From positions 124,001 through 188,000 of the forward strand of contig NZ_MWQN01000004.1 of assembly GCF_002024165.1 (NCBI RefSeq): a stretch of DNA of 64,000 nucleotides. Direction: 5' to 3'. The DNA comes from Embleya scabrispora (GTDB lineage Bacteria; Actinomycetota; Actinomycetes; Streptomycetales; Streptomycetaceae). The number at the start of each line of letters is the position of its first letter. The stretch's first letter is position 1. The position numbers and the translations under genes are program-made. Below, piece after piece: positions 26,626 to 34,849 of the stretch. The notes below the pieces were generated by a model that had not been told where the DNA came from, did no database searches, and saw only the letters and a list, made by a program, of their open reading frames with translations.

Positions 26626-27156
26626 TCAGGTCGTCGTGCGGGCGGGCGCGGTGAGTCGTTCGGGGTCGAGGCCCGTCGCGGTCACCGTCCCGTGCGCGTC
26701 GATCACGCCGAACGCCGGATACCCCGTGATCGCGAAGGCGGTACCCAGCGGGCGTTCGGGCGACGCCTCGACCACGACGCGAGCGATGTCGCGAAGGGCC
26801 GCCACCTGTGCGCGGGTCGTCGCGACGTCACCGTGCAGCACGGCGAGCACGCTGCGACCGCTCTCGCGTCGGGCCGTCTCGACGAACCGCGGCAAACGCT
26901 CGGTACACGCGCGACAGTTCGGCGAGAAGAACCCGAACAACGTTTCGCCCAGGCCTTCTCGCGTGATCGTCTCACCGGTCGTGGTCACCGCGGAGAAGTG
27001 CGGCACGGTCGAACCGACGGACAGCAGGAGATCCGCGGCCCCGGGGCGCGAATGATCGCGCTGTGCGCGGAGTTTGCGGACGATCCCGAAGGTCAGCAGC
27101 AGATTCAGCAGGCACAACACCGTGAGGACCACGACGGCGGCGATCAGGAACGGCAT
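26626..27156 (-). CDS. Membrane-anchored TlpA/thioredoxin-like protein
   Basis: 176 residues. Residues 1-26 are one membrane helix (FLIAAVVVLTVLCLLNLLLT), leaving the rest probably outside the membrane. The thioredoxin-like domain starts at GSTVPHFSAVTTTGE and carries the redox pair C81/C84 in FFSPNCRACTERLP, the usual position after the first beta strand. The cis-Pro region is TGYPAFGVID. The gene follows the MauE-like gene after four bases, with GGGAGG inside the upstream coding end. With that partner it forms a disulfide-exchange unit. Its divergence from two Cys-rich peptide genes suggests it forms or isomerises their disulfides. Confidence 0.88.
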   Translation of the reverse strand: MPFLIAAVVVLTVLCLLNLLLTFGIVRKLRAQRDHSRPGAADLLLSVGSTVPHFSAVTTTGETITREGLGETLFGFFSPNCRACTERLPRFVETARRESGRSVLAVLHGDVATTRAQVAALRDIARVVVEASPERPLGTAFAITGYPAFGVIDAHGTVTATGLDPERLTAPARTTT

Positions 27157-27160
27157 GGCG

Positions 27161-27706
27161 TTACCTCCCGATGGGGCCAGGGGCGGAACCGAGATCGAAC
27201 AGTTCGGCCAGTTCGTCGGTGGAGATCAGTACGAGTGCTCCGATCACCGCGCACGACACCGCCGTCAGGGCGCCGGCGAGGTGCGTCGGGTTCGACGCTC
27301 CGGCCGCGCCGAGGGCCAGTCCGGTTCCGGCGACCGTGATCAGCACGGCGTTGCGCACCACGTGCCGGCGGCCGATCGGCGTCGCGGACGCGCCGAAGCA
27401 CGCGCACGACGCGTTCGTTCCCCGGCGCAGCGCGCCGAGGATGGCGATCGTGAAGGCCGTCAACAGCGGCAGGGCGAGGGCGAATCCCACGAATCCGTTC
27501 GGTGGTGCCGCGAGCGACAGTGCCGCGGCGATCTCGCCCACGACCACGGCGATCGCGATCGAGCGCGCCCGCCGGGCCGGCGCTCCCAGTTCCCTCGTGG
27601 CCTCGACGAAAGCGCGAAATGCCTCGCCACCACGTAGTTTTCCGCCTGCGGAGGCCACCAGGACGAGGCCCAGGAGCACGCGGCACGCGAGTAACGCGTA
27701 TCCCAT
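27161..27706 (-). CDS. MauE/DoxX-type redox-associated membrane protein
   Basis: 181 residues with four to five hydrophobic helices (starting ACRVLLGLVLVASAGGKLRG) and the diagnostic C-x-C-F-G motif (C101, C103) after the third helix, as in MauE proteins. MauE-like proteins shuttle electrons between the membrane and periplasmic thiol oxidoreductases. An AGGG ribosome-binding site precedes the ATG. The gene is first in a two-gene unit with the thioredoxin-like protein and diverges from the Cys-rich peptide/exporter operon over about 470 bases. Confidence 0.87.
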   Translation of the reverse strand: MGYALLACRVLLGLVLVASAGGKLRGGEAFRAFVEATRELGAPARRARSIAIAVVVGEIAAALSLAAPPNGFVGFALALPLLTAFTIAILGALRRGTNASCACFGASATPIGRRHVVRNAVLITVAGTGLALGAAGASNPTHLAGALTAVSCAVIGALVLISTDELAELFDLGSAPGPIGR

Positions 27707-27953
27707 CGATCGCCCTCGCTTCCCTCCACCGGACCGACCGATCGAGGCAATGTAACGCGTTGCCGGCGTTCGCGACAGAGCCGGCGAACGCCGTGTCCGC
27801 GCGCCGCCCGAGGCGGCCTGCGATACGGCAACTTCGTTGTGTGTCAGGCGTGTTCACGGCATGAACCGTTCCGCTCCGGGGTACCGGGCGGGCGGCGCCG
27901 GTACGCGGCCCGCGCCGAGTGGGCATCGGCGAGCACACGTTGGACGACACTAT

Positions 27954-27971
27954 TGCGGTCCGTCGACCGCA
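27954..27971. promoter_or_regulatory. Inverted repeat between the two peptide-system operons
   Basis: TGCGGTC and GACCGCA are perfect 7-base arms around CGTC. It lies 248 bases upstream of the MauE-like start and 205 bases upstream of the first peptide, the only clear dyad noticed in the intergenic region, so it could be a shared operator. The rest of 27707-28175 holds no supportable gene. Confidence 0.35.
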
Positions 27972-28175
27972 CGCCCTAACGTCTCGTTCCGGTGAAGGCG
28001 CTCGACGGCTTTCCCGGTTCCACCCGTGCCGGAAGGTCCGCGATGAACGCGTGATCGAAACCCTGGGTGCTGAAATCGGCGTGATCGCTTTTCGGAACGA
28101 CCGTTCGGGCACGTCCCCGATGACGATCGGCGCAGCAACGCCGATCCACTGGACGACGGACTTCGGAGGTTCACG

Positions 28176-28346
28176 ATGAAGGGCACCATCGCAAGACTCG
28201 GTGACCGGCTCCTGGAACTCGCCCTCGGCCGGGGGCAGGCAGGCGCCTGCTACGACGACATGGGCCAAACGTGTGCGTGTGTCGACGGCTACGAGTATCG
28301 CTACGACTGCTGGGACCGCTGCCTCCCGACCCGCTTCCCCTGCTGA
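28176..28346 (+). CDS. Cys-rich precursor-like peptide 1 (56 aa, six Cys)
   Basis: A GGAGG ribosome-binding site seven bases before the ATG supports translation. The N-terminal 24 residues form an amphipathic, Cys-free leader-like helix (IARLGDRLLELALGRGQAG). The C-terminal 32 residues contain all six cysteines: C25, C33, C35, C45, C49 and C56, the last being the final residue, together with many Tyr/Asp. There is no ordinary signal peptide. Ten bases downstream lies a clear paralogue, followed without a gap by an exporter and a signal peptidase. This arrangement is that of a leader-bearing secreted peptide whose core is held by three disulfides. I know of no named family with this pattern. 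Confidence 0.7.
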   Translation: MKGTIARLGDRLLELALGRGQAGACYDDMGQTCACVDGYEYRYDCWDRCLPTRFPC

Positions 28347-28356
28347 AGGCGGCACG

Positions 28357-28524
28357 ATGAGGGCGATCGTGGCAAGGTTCGATCGGCTCCCGGGACTGGT
28401 CTCGGGACGGGAGCCGGCCGGCGTGTGCGTCATGGGCATGGTCCGGGCATGCGCGTGTCGGGGCGGCGTCGAGGACCGCCACGACCGCCCGGGCACCTGC
28501 GTACGAACCGGCTTCCCCCGCTGA
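28357..28524 (+). CDS. Cys-rich precursor-like peptide 2 (55 aa, four Cys)
   Basis: A paralogue of the preceding peptide that aligns over its whole length with one residue of offset. The leader is IVARFDRLPGLVSGREPAG. Shared core features are C24, the CAC motif (C32, C34), an Asp at 43, C48, and T-x-F-P near the end. The two cysteines missing relative to peptide 1 (its C45 and C56) are both arginines here (R44, R55), each one transition away (TGC to CGC). The stop codon overlaps the ATG of the ABC exporter as TGATG, so the two are translationally coupled. Confidence 0.65.
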   Translation: MRAIVARFDRLPGLVSGREPAGVCVMGMVRACACRGGVEDRHDRPGTCVRTGFPR

Positions 28525-30398
28525 TGTCGACCTCGGCCGGGACCGGCGAGGGTGACACGTCACCGGCGGCCCGACTGCGGCCCCGAGCGGCGAAAGTCGC
28601 GTTGACCCTCCAGTTTCGGGCGGCGCCGGTCGGGGCCACGCTCATGTTCGCCGCGACGGTGGCGGTCGGCGTGCTGCCGGCCGCTGCCGCGTGGCTCACC
28701 AAGCTCTTGTTCGACGAACTCGCGCGCGGCGATCACATCGACAAGGGCCGTGTCGTCGCGCTCGCCGTCGCGGTGGCGGGGATCGGCGCGGTCGCGACGG
28801 TACTCGTCCAACTCACCGGCTATCTCAATGAGTTGGTGCGACGCAGACTGGTGGCGACGGTCGAGCGCGACCTGTTCGCCAAGGTCGACGAGTTCCGGGG
28901 CCTGCGCCGGTTCGAGGACCCCGCGTTCCATGATCGCCTGCGGCTCGCGCAGCAGGCATCGCAGGACGCGCCGCACAACATCACCATGTTCACGCAGGAG
29001 GTGTTGCGCTCGGTCGCGTCCCTGGGCGCGTTCGTCGGCGTGCTCTTCGCGGTGTGGCCGCCGATGGTGGGGCTGCTCCTGCTCTGCGGCGGCGCCGCGC
29101 TCCTGGCACGTCTGTCCATGGCACGGCGCCAGGTCGCGGTCTGGGAGATGACGTCCGGGCGCCAACGCCGGCGGTTGTTCTACCGATCCCTGCTGATCGA
29201 CCCGCGCGCGGCCAAGGAGATCCGGCTGTTCGGACTCGGCGGTTTCCTGCACGCGCGGCTGGTGCGCGCACTCGCCGACGCCACCGACGCCGAACTCGCG
29301 GTCGCGCGTCGCACCGCGCTCGTGCAATCGGGATTCGCCGCCCTGAACGCGCTCGTCGCGGGTCTGGGCATGGTCGTCGTCGTGATCGGCGCCGCCGACG
29401 GCCGATTCGGCGTCGGGGACGTGACGCTCTTCGTCGCCGCGTCGGCGGGCGTGCAGGGCGCGTTCACCGGCGTGGTCATGCAGGCGGGCCTGGCCGCGTC
29501 GGGAGTGCGCCTCCTCGGCCACTACCTCGCGCTCATGGACACGCCCGACGACCTGCCCGGAGGCGCCGATCCGGTACCGGCCCTGCGCGATCGCATCGAG
29601 TTCCGCGATGTGTGGTTCCGCTACGACGCCGACGGGCCGTGGGTGCTGCGCGGCGTCGATCTCGTCGTGCCGGCCGGCCACACGATCGGTCTGGTGGGGC
29701 GCAACGGCGCCGGCAAGAGCACGCTGATCAAACTGCTGTGTCGGTTCTACGACCCCGAACGCGGCACGATCCGCTGGGACGGTGTCGACATCCGCACGAT
29801 GAGCGTGGTCGAACTGCGCCGCCGTGTCGGCGCGACCTTCCAGGACTACATGGCGTACGACCTGACCGCCGCCGAGAACATCGGCGTCGGCGACGTCGCG
29901 CACCGCGAGGACCGGGCACGGGTGCGCGAGAGCGCGAACCTCGCCGGCATCGACGCCGACCTCGCGCGCCTTCCCGACGGATACGACACCCAGCTCAGCC
30001 GCGTCCATCGCGACGAGGACGACGCCAGGGGCGGCGTCACGCTTTCGGGCGGACAGTGGCAGCGGGTCGCGCTGGCCCGCTCGCTGATGCGCCGAGACAC
30101 CGACCTGCTCATCCTCGACGAACCGAGCGCGGGCCTGGACCCGGAGGCCGAACATCGGGTACACCGCACGCTGCGCCGGCATCGTCGGGGGCGAACGAGC
30201 CTGCTCGTGTCGCACCGCCTCGGCGCACTGCGCGACGCCGACACGATCGCGGTGCTCGACAACGGCCGCATCGTCGAATCGGGACGCCACGACGAGCTGA
30301 TGGCATTGCCCGACGGGCACTACGCCCGGCTGTTCGCGCTCCAGGCCGCCGGATACGCGGGCCACGCGGGGCCGACGATCGTCGAGGAGACGCGGTGA
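28524..30398 (+). CDS. ABC exporter, fused TMD-NBD (peptide export)
   Basis: 624 residues. It has six membrane helices in residues 30-330 and a nucleotide-binding domain with Walker A GRNGAGKST (392-400), Q-loop TFQDYMAYDL, signature LSGGQWQRVALARSL, Walker B LLILDEPSAGLDPE and switch His in LLVSHRLG. There is no N-terminal C39 peptidase domain, so leader removal must be done by another enzyme. The start codon overlaps the stop of the second Cys-rich peptide, and the stop overlaps the start of the S26 peptidase (GTGA). The strict coupling makes the peptides the likely cargo. Confidence 0.93.
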   Translation: MSTSAGTGEGDTSPAARLRPRAAKVALTLQFRAAPVGATLMFAATVAVGVLPAAAAWLTKLLFDELARGDHIDKGRVVALAVAVAGIGAVATVLVQLTGYLNELVRRRLVATVERDLFAKVDEFRGLRRFEDPAFHDRLRLAQQASQDAPHNITMFTQEVLRSVASLGAFVGVLFAVWPPMVGLLLLCGGAALLARLSMARRQVAVWEMTSGRQRRRLFYRSLLIDPRAAKEIRLFGLGGFLHARLVRALADATDAELAVARRTALVQSGFAALNALVAGLGMVVVVIGAADGRFGVGDVTLFVAASAGVQGAFTGVVMQAGLAASGVRLLGHYLALMDTPDDLPGGADPVPALRDRIEFRDVWFRYDADGPWVLRGVDLVVPAGHTIGLVGRNGAGKSTLIKLLCRFYDPERGTIRWDGVDIRTMSVVELRRRVGATFQDYMAYDLTAAENIGVGDVAHREDRARVRESANLAGIDADLARLPDGYDTQLSRVHRDEDDARGGVTLSGGQWQRVALARSLMRRDTDLLILDEPSAGLDPEAEHRVHRTLRRHRRGRTSLLVSHRLGALRDADTIAVLDNGRIVESGRHDELMALPDGHYARLFALQAAGYAGHAGPTIVEETR

Positions 30399-30976
30399 CC
30401 GGAAGCCGGCGCGAGACGACGAGCGCGCGGGCGGCGCCCGGCGGCATGGTGGGGTCGGCCGTTGTCGCGACGGTGATCCTGGTGCTGGCCGGAGCACGCG
30501 CGTTGCGCTCGCGCCTCGCACTCGTCCGGGTGACCGGCACGAGCATGGCGCCGACGTTCGCCGACGGCGACCGCGTGCTGGTCGACTGCGCCGCGCCGGT
30601 ACGTCGGGGGGACGTCGTCGTGTTCCGCAACCCGACCGCCGCCCTGGGCGCGGATCGGGATCCGCGCTGGCTGGTCAAACGGGTCGCGGCGGTGCCCGGC
30701 GATCCCGTACCGGTCGAGATGCGCGACGTCGTACGCGCCCCGAACGACGGTGTCGTGCCCGCGGGTTCGCTGGTGGTGCGCGGGGACGCGCCGCGTTCCC
30801 ACGACTCACGCCACTTCGGATACGTGCCGGCGTCCACCGTCCTGGGCGTGGTCGGGGCCGGCCCCCGAATCCCCTGGCCCGTGGCCCGCGGGCGGTGGCG
30901 TCGTCCCGATCGATCCGCGAACACCCGCCCGCACACGGCACCTCTCCCCCGCGCCGGACAATCCCCCGGCCGGTGA
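30395..30976 (+). CDS. S26-family signal peptidase
   Basis: 193 residues from a GTG that overlaps the exporter stop. One N-terminal membrane helix (residues 18-35) anchors the enzyme. Box B holds the nucleophile S50 (VTGTSMAPTFADGDRVLVD), box D the general-base lysine K95 (RWLVKRVAAVPGD), and box E is GDAPRSHDSRHFGYVP. It is therefore a complete type I signal peptidase of the small actinobacterial type. The main housekeeping enzymes lie elsewhere, so a copy coupled to an exporter lacking a peptidase domain is likely dedicated to trimming the Cys-rich peptides. Confidence 0.92.
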   Translation: MTGSRRETTSARAAPGGMVGSAVVATVILVLAGARALRSRLALVRVTGTSMAPTFADGDRVLVDCAAPVRRGDVVVFRNPTAALGADRDPRWLVKRVAAVPGDPVPVEMRDVVRAPNDGVVPAGSLVVRGDAPRSHDSRHFGYVPASTVLGVVGAGPRIPWPVARGRWRRPDRSANTRPHTAPLPRAGQSPGR

Positions 30977-31098
30977 CATCGTGGCCCCGGTCGACGCCAC
31001 CGGACCTCTCGTCCACGAGTTCTCACGGGACTACGGCATCGGAAAGCCGCACTTCCTCGCCCGCTCAGCCCCGGTGAGCTCCGCACCCGGCTCGCCGA

Positions 31099-33093
31099 TC
31101 AGCGGATCGACGGCTTCGGGCCTTCCCCGGAGCGGGTCAGGGACCAGGCATGGGCGAACAGATCGGGCAGGGTGCGTTCTACCGTGGGCCGGGAGGTGAT
31201 CACGTGGCCCCCCGGAGTGAGGTTGACCCCGAGAAGGTGTGCCTTCCATTCCTCCATCAGCGGAATCGCCCCCGTCGCGGCCCCCACCCATGCGCCGGGC
31301 AGGAAGAGGGTGCGTCCGGCACGGGTGCGCTTGTCCTGGACGACGAGGTCGGTGTCGGCCAGCGCGGCCCGTGCCTTGCGATGGCGAGCCGGGCCCCACT
31401 GGTTCCAGCGCCGGGTATGGGCGTCGGTGGGCGCCTCCAGCACGAGGAGTTGCAGGTACAGCGTGGCCGCGTCGGCGTCCAGGCCCAGTTCCTCGGCGAC
31501 CTGTGCAACCAGGTCCGGCGCGGACGCGCCGGGATTCGCCTCGTACCGGCCAGGGGGCAGGGCGTCGGAGGCGACCCGCTCCGCGATGGCGTCGAAGTAG
31601 GTGCCGCGTATGCGGTCGACCGCCACGACGCCGGTGACCCTGTTCGAACCGAGCCGGCGCAAAACCTGCGAACGGGCATCGTCGCCGAGGTGGGCCGGTC
31701 GGAAGTAGGCCGTCGGCCTCGGAGTCCAATTGGTGTACTTCTCCGCCGGGTTGAGGAAAGCCACGGTGAGCCCGTCGTCGACGGACGGACGCTGGAAGGG
31801 CTCGGGGCCCTCGTAAGGCGTCGTCCCGAACAACTGCTCCAACCCGTCCATCATGACCACGGATTCGTCGAAGTCCGCGCTCTCGTACAAAAGCACGCCG
31901 GGGTGTTCGAGCCGCTCCCGAAGAGCCGCGATCACCGCGGGGATGCCGGATCGGACCGGGTCGCCGGCCGGCAGCTCGGCGTACAACACCGGGACGAGGT
32001 TCGCGATGTCCTCGATCAGGCAGTGCATGTCCAAGGATTTCGACTGGTCCGCGGGGCGTACGCCGTTGTGGCTGTCGCGCAGGGGAAGATCCAGGTCGGT
32101 GGTCAGCATCGGTTCGTCGCCGGGGCTCGCGAACGCCGCGCACAGGGTGGCCGCCGCCGTCCTGCCACCCAGACCCCCCACGTGTACCAGGGTCTCGTGC
32201 GGAATGGCGACGTGCTTGCCGTATGCGGCCTGCCACGCGGCGGCGATGCGGCCCGCGAGGTCGCGGGGGCCGGTGGGCTCCCACAGTGACTCGGGGTCGT
32301 CCGGCAGGACGTCGGCGAACACCTCCAGCTGTGCCTGCGCGGGCAGCGACCCCAACTCCCCGAATCCGATCTCGCATTCGGCGACCTTGAGCGACATGAC
32401 CCGGCGTTCGTGGTTCGCGGACCGCGCGGCCACTTGGTCGAAGTCGCCCGGACTACCGGCCAAGAGCATTGCGGCGCCGGGGCGGGAGAGCCCGGTGGCC
32501 CGGCTCAGTTCGTCCACCGCGGCGGGGTCCCACGGCATCGGACCCCGGGTGCGCACGAGATGCACCAACCGGTGCAACTGCTGTGCGGTGCCCCAGCCGC
32601 GTGAAGGCTCGGCCGCGTCCTCCAGAACGCCCAGGCCGGGCGGCTGGGCGTCACCGGTCCGCAGTTCGAGCGCGAGACGGCGGCCGTAGGGCGGTCCGAC
32701 CACCACCGTCGCCCCACGCTCGTCGCGCGCGCCGACACCCTCGCGGACCCGACCGATGCGCAGGCGCGCTCCGGGGTCGGCGAAGACCGTATCCGCCCAC
32801 GACTCCAGCAGCGTGAGGAGCCGTTCGCGGCGTTCGGGCCGGACGGCGGGTGTGGCCGCACGGAGCGCGAGCACGCCGATCCGCCCGATGCAGCGGACCC
32901 ACAGCCCCTCCAGGACCACCGGAGGACCACCCGTGCCCGTGCCCACCGGCGGATCCCACGTGCGGGTGAGGTAGCCGGCGGTGGACTCGATGCCGGCGAG
33001 GACGGGCATGAGCCCGTCCTCGCCGCAGCGAATCAAGCGTCGCAGCGTGCTGTCGGTGCGGTAGTCGTCCACCCTGTTCGCGGAATGCGTCAT
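31099..33093 (-). CDS. Large protein of unknown function (664 aa)
   Basis: A 664-residue soluble protein with no Walker motif, signal peptide or membrane helix. Its C-terminal part (DAATLYLQLLVLEAPT, then TRRWNQWGPARHRKARAALA, DTDLVVQDKRTRAGRTLFLP and PTVERTLPDLFAHAW) resembles the end of large actinobacterial proteins encoded near MoxR/DUF4132 clusters, from memory only. The middle contains VGGLGGRTAAATLCAAFASP. It starts 9 bases after the stop of the 103-residue gene, so the two form an operon. It converges on the peptide-export operon. Confidence 0.6.
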   Translation of the reverse strand: MTHSANRVDDYRTDSTLRRLIRCGEDGLMPVLAGIESTAGYLTRTWDPPVGTGTGGPPVVLEGLWVRCIGRIGVLALRAATPAVRPERRERLLTLLESWADTVFADPGARLRIGRVREGVGARDERGATVVVGPPYGRRLALELRTGDAQPPGLGVLEDAAEPSRGWGTAQQLHRLVHLVRTRGPMPWDPAAVDELSRATGLSRPGAAMLLAGSPGDFDQVAARSANHERRVMSLKVAECEIGFGELGSLPAQAQLEVFADVLPDDPESLWEPTGPRDLAGRIAAAWQAAYGKHVAIPHETLVHVGGLGGRTAAATLCAAFASPGDEPMLTTDLDLPLRDSHNGVRPADQSKSLDMHCLIEDIANLVPVLYAELPAGDPVRSGIPAVIAALRERLEHPGVLLYESADFDESVVMMDGLEQLFGTTPYEGPEPFQRPSVDDGLTVAFLNPAEKYTNWTPRPTAYFRPAHLGDDARSQVLRRLGSNRVTGVVAVDRIRGTYFDAIAERVASDALPPGRYEANPGASAPDLVAQVAEELGLDADAATLYLQLLVLEAPTDAHTRRWNQWGPARHRKARAALADTDLVVQDKRTRAGRTLFLPGAWVGAATGAIPLMEEWKAHLLGVNLTPGGHVITSRPTVERTLPDLFAHAWSLTRSGEGPKPSIR

Positions 33094-33102
33094 GCGACAT
33101 CC

Positions 33103-33414
33103 CTATCGGATCGCGCCGACGCCACCGAGTTTCGAGCCGACCTGTCCGGAGAACCGGTGTTCCGAGCGCAGGCCCTGGTAGAACCGGTGCCTGTACTCCT
33201 CGCAGTGGTCGTTGTACGTGGGTTCCGTGCCGATGGCGAGGTGGCCGACGGCGGGCTCCTGCCGGGAGTAGAACCACTTGTCGGAGCCGTCGTCGAGTTC
33301 CCGGTATCTGTTCGCGAGGGCCGGCATGGCAAGCTTGCCCGTGCCGGAGCCCTTGTAGGCGACGCGCCATCGGGAGGCGCCCGTACCGTTGGTCCAGCTG
33401 TACCAGCTCGTCAT
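33103..33414 (-). CDS. Small Trp/Tyr-rich hypothetical protein (103 aa)
   Basis: 103 residues, rich in Trp, Tyr, Arg and Gly (WYSWTNGTGASRWRVAYKG at the start, DHCEEYRHRFYQGLRSEHRF near the end). It has no signal peptide or membrane segment. It is the first gene of a pair with the 664-residue protein. The pairing of a small aromatic-rich protein with a very large partner resembles substrate/processing or effector/immunity arrangements, but no family is recognised. Confidence 0.55.
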   Translation of the reverse strand: MTSWYSWTNGTGASRWRVAYKGSGTGKLAMPALANRYRELDDGSDKWFYSRQEPAVGHLAIGTEPTYNDHCEEYRHRFYQGLRSEHRFSGQVGSKLGGVGAIR

Positions 33415-33451
33415 ACGGACTGCGACCCCGCGGGTCCGGACCGAGGCGGCG

Positions 33452-34771
33452 TCACGGTGTCGTGGTCGGCGTCGGGCGGGCAGGCAACGGGTCGCCGGTC
33501 CGTCCGGGCTTATATGCGGGAGTGGTGTCGGGGTGGTCGGGGTCGACGGCGGCTTCGAGTGCGTCGAGTTCGGCGAGCCAGTGGACGGGGAGTTCGTCGA
33601 CGTCGGGCAGGCTCGGGTCGGCGATCACGGCCAGGTGCGCGGTTCCGGCGTATTCGGCCAGGCAGACGGACAAGTGGTGGCCCGGGGGCAGGAACATGAG
33701 CGGCAACAGGGTGTGAATGTGATGACCGTGGAGTTCGAGGGGGCGTGCGGGGCCGGGGACATGGGTGGCGACCAGGGTGATGCGTCGCGGGTGCAGGGCC
33801 CGTGCCAGGACCCGACCGTGCCAACGGGTCGGCAGGGTCTCGAACAGGGCGTCCGCGTCCGGGTCCAGGCGGTCGATTCGGATGTTCGCGGTGGCCAGGT
33901 GAGTGGCGGCCAATCGCTCGCCGGCGGTGGGCAGCCGGCAGGGCAGGACGACGGGGACGCCACGGTGGAAATTGCCCACCGCGTTGCTCGTGTCGCGTCG
34001 CCGGGCGTCGAGGGGGACCATCGCCCGTACGGTGCCGCGGGTGTCGTCGGGCAGCCACGGTCGCAGGGCGCCGGCGAGGGCGGCCAGGTAGACGTCGTTG
34101 AGGCTGGTGCGGCTCGCGCGCGCGATGGCCTTCAGCCGAGGCAGCGGGGTGTGGACCCAGCGCCGACGTGGTGGGCCGGTCGGTGCCTGGACGCGTGCGG
34201 GGCCGAGGGTGATCGAGCGCGCCGGCAGCGCGATGTCGGCTGCCGCGCCCAGCAGGGCACGCATCCGGCCGGGTGTCCAGGAGGGCGACGACCCGGGGGG
34301 TGTGCGGCGGCGCGGAAGGCCGGCTTCCCCCAGCGCGGCGAGCATGACCCCGATCAGCGACATGCCGTCGAGGAGGCCGTGGTGAGCGCGCAGGAGCAGG
34401 GCGAACTCGTTGTCCCGGTGGCCGTGCAGCAGGGTCACACCCCAGGTGACGTCCGTGAGTGGCCGGGCGCACACGCGCTCGATCCCCGCGTGCAGCGCAA
34501 CGTCGCCGCCGTGGGTGGGCAGCACCACTTCGTCGAAGTGGTCGGTGGGCTCGGCCGGGCCGCGCGCGTTCGCGCCGGGCGGGCGGGCCCGGTCGCACAG
34601 TGGCGGGTGGGCGGCGCGGGCCAGGTCGATCAGCGCGTGCAGTTCGAGGGTCGAAGGTGTGGGGCCGGCGACCAAGGCCACCCCGCCGATCTCCATGCTG
34701 GAATGCGGGTGCGCCGCCGCGTAGTCGAACCAGCGTTCGCCCGCCGCCGCCCCCTTGTCATGCCCGAGCAC
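33452..34771 (-). CDS. WS/DGAT-family O-acyltransferase
   Basis: 439 residues. The active-site motif HHxxxDG is intact as RAHHGLLDGMSLIG (H130, H131, D135). Further family blocks are SLNDVYLAALAGALRPWL, MVPLDARRRDTSNAVGNFHR and THVPGPARPLELHG. Actinobacterial members transfer acyl groups from acyl-CoA to long-chain alcohols or diacylglycerol to give wax esters or triacylglycerol. The proline/threonine-rich C-terminus after residue 415 is probably disordered. The gene appears monocistronic. Confidence 0.87.
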   Translation of the reverse strand: MLGHDKGAAAGERWFDYAAAHPHSSMEIGGVALVAGPTPSTLELHALIDLARAAHPPLCDRARPPGANARGPAEPTDHFDEVVLPTHGGDVALHAGIERVCARPLTDVTWGVTLLHGHRDNEFALLLRAHHGLLDGMSLIGVMLAALGEAGLPRRRTPPGSSPSWTPGRMRALLGAAADIALPARSITLGPARVQAPTGPPRRRWVHTPLPRLKAIARASRTSLNDVYLAALAGALRPWLPDDTRGTVRAMVPLDARRRDTSNAVGNFHRGVPVVLPCRLPTAGERLAATHLATANIRIDRLDPDADALFETLPTRWHGRVLARALHPRRITLVATHVPGPARPLELHGHHIHTLLPLMFLPPGHHLSVCLAEYAGTAHLAVIADPSLPDVDELPVHWLAELDALEAAVDPDHPDTTPAYKPGRTGDPLPARPTPTTTP

Positions 34772-34849
34772 GATGTTCTCCGGTGGGTGTCGTCCGTGTG
34801 GTGATGGTGTGGGTGCGTAGGCGGTGGCGGCGTGTGGACGCGTTCGTGG

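Noticed and set aside
27919-28179. A small plus-strand frame just before the first Cys-rich peptide
   Set aside because: No ribosome-binding site, no Cys pattern, and it overlaps the region where the operon promoter must be.
28560-30521. A 653-codon open frame antisense to the ABC exporter
   Set aside because: The exporter on the other strand has every ABC motif; the antisense product is low-complexity Arg/Glu/His-rich.
31099-33414. Idea that the 103-aa/664-aa pair belongs to the Cys-rich peptide system
   Set aside because: The pair is on the opposite strand and convergent, with no redox, protease or transport feature; adjacency alone is not enough.
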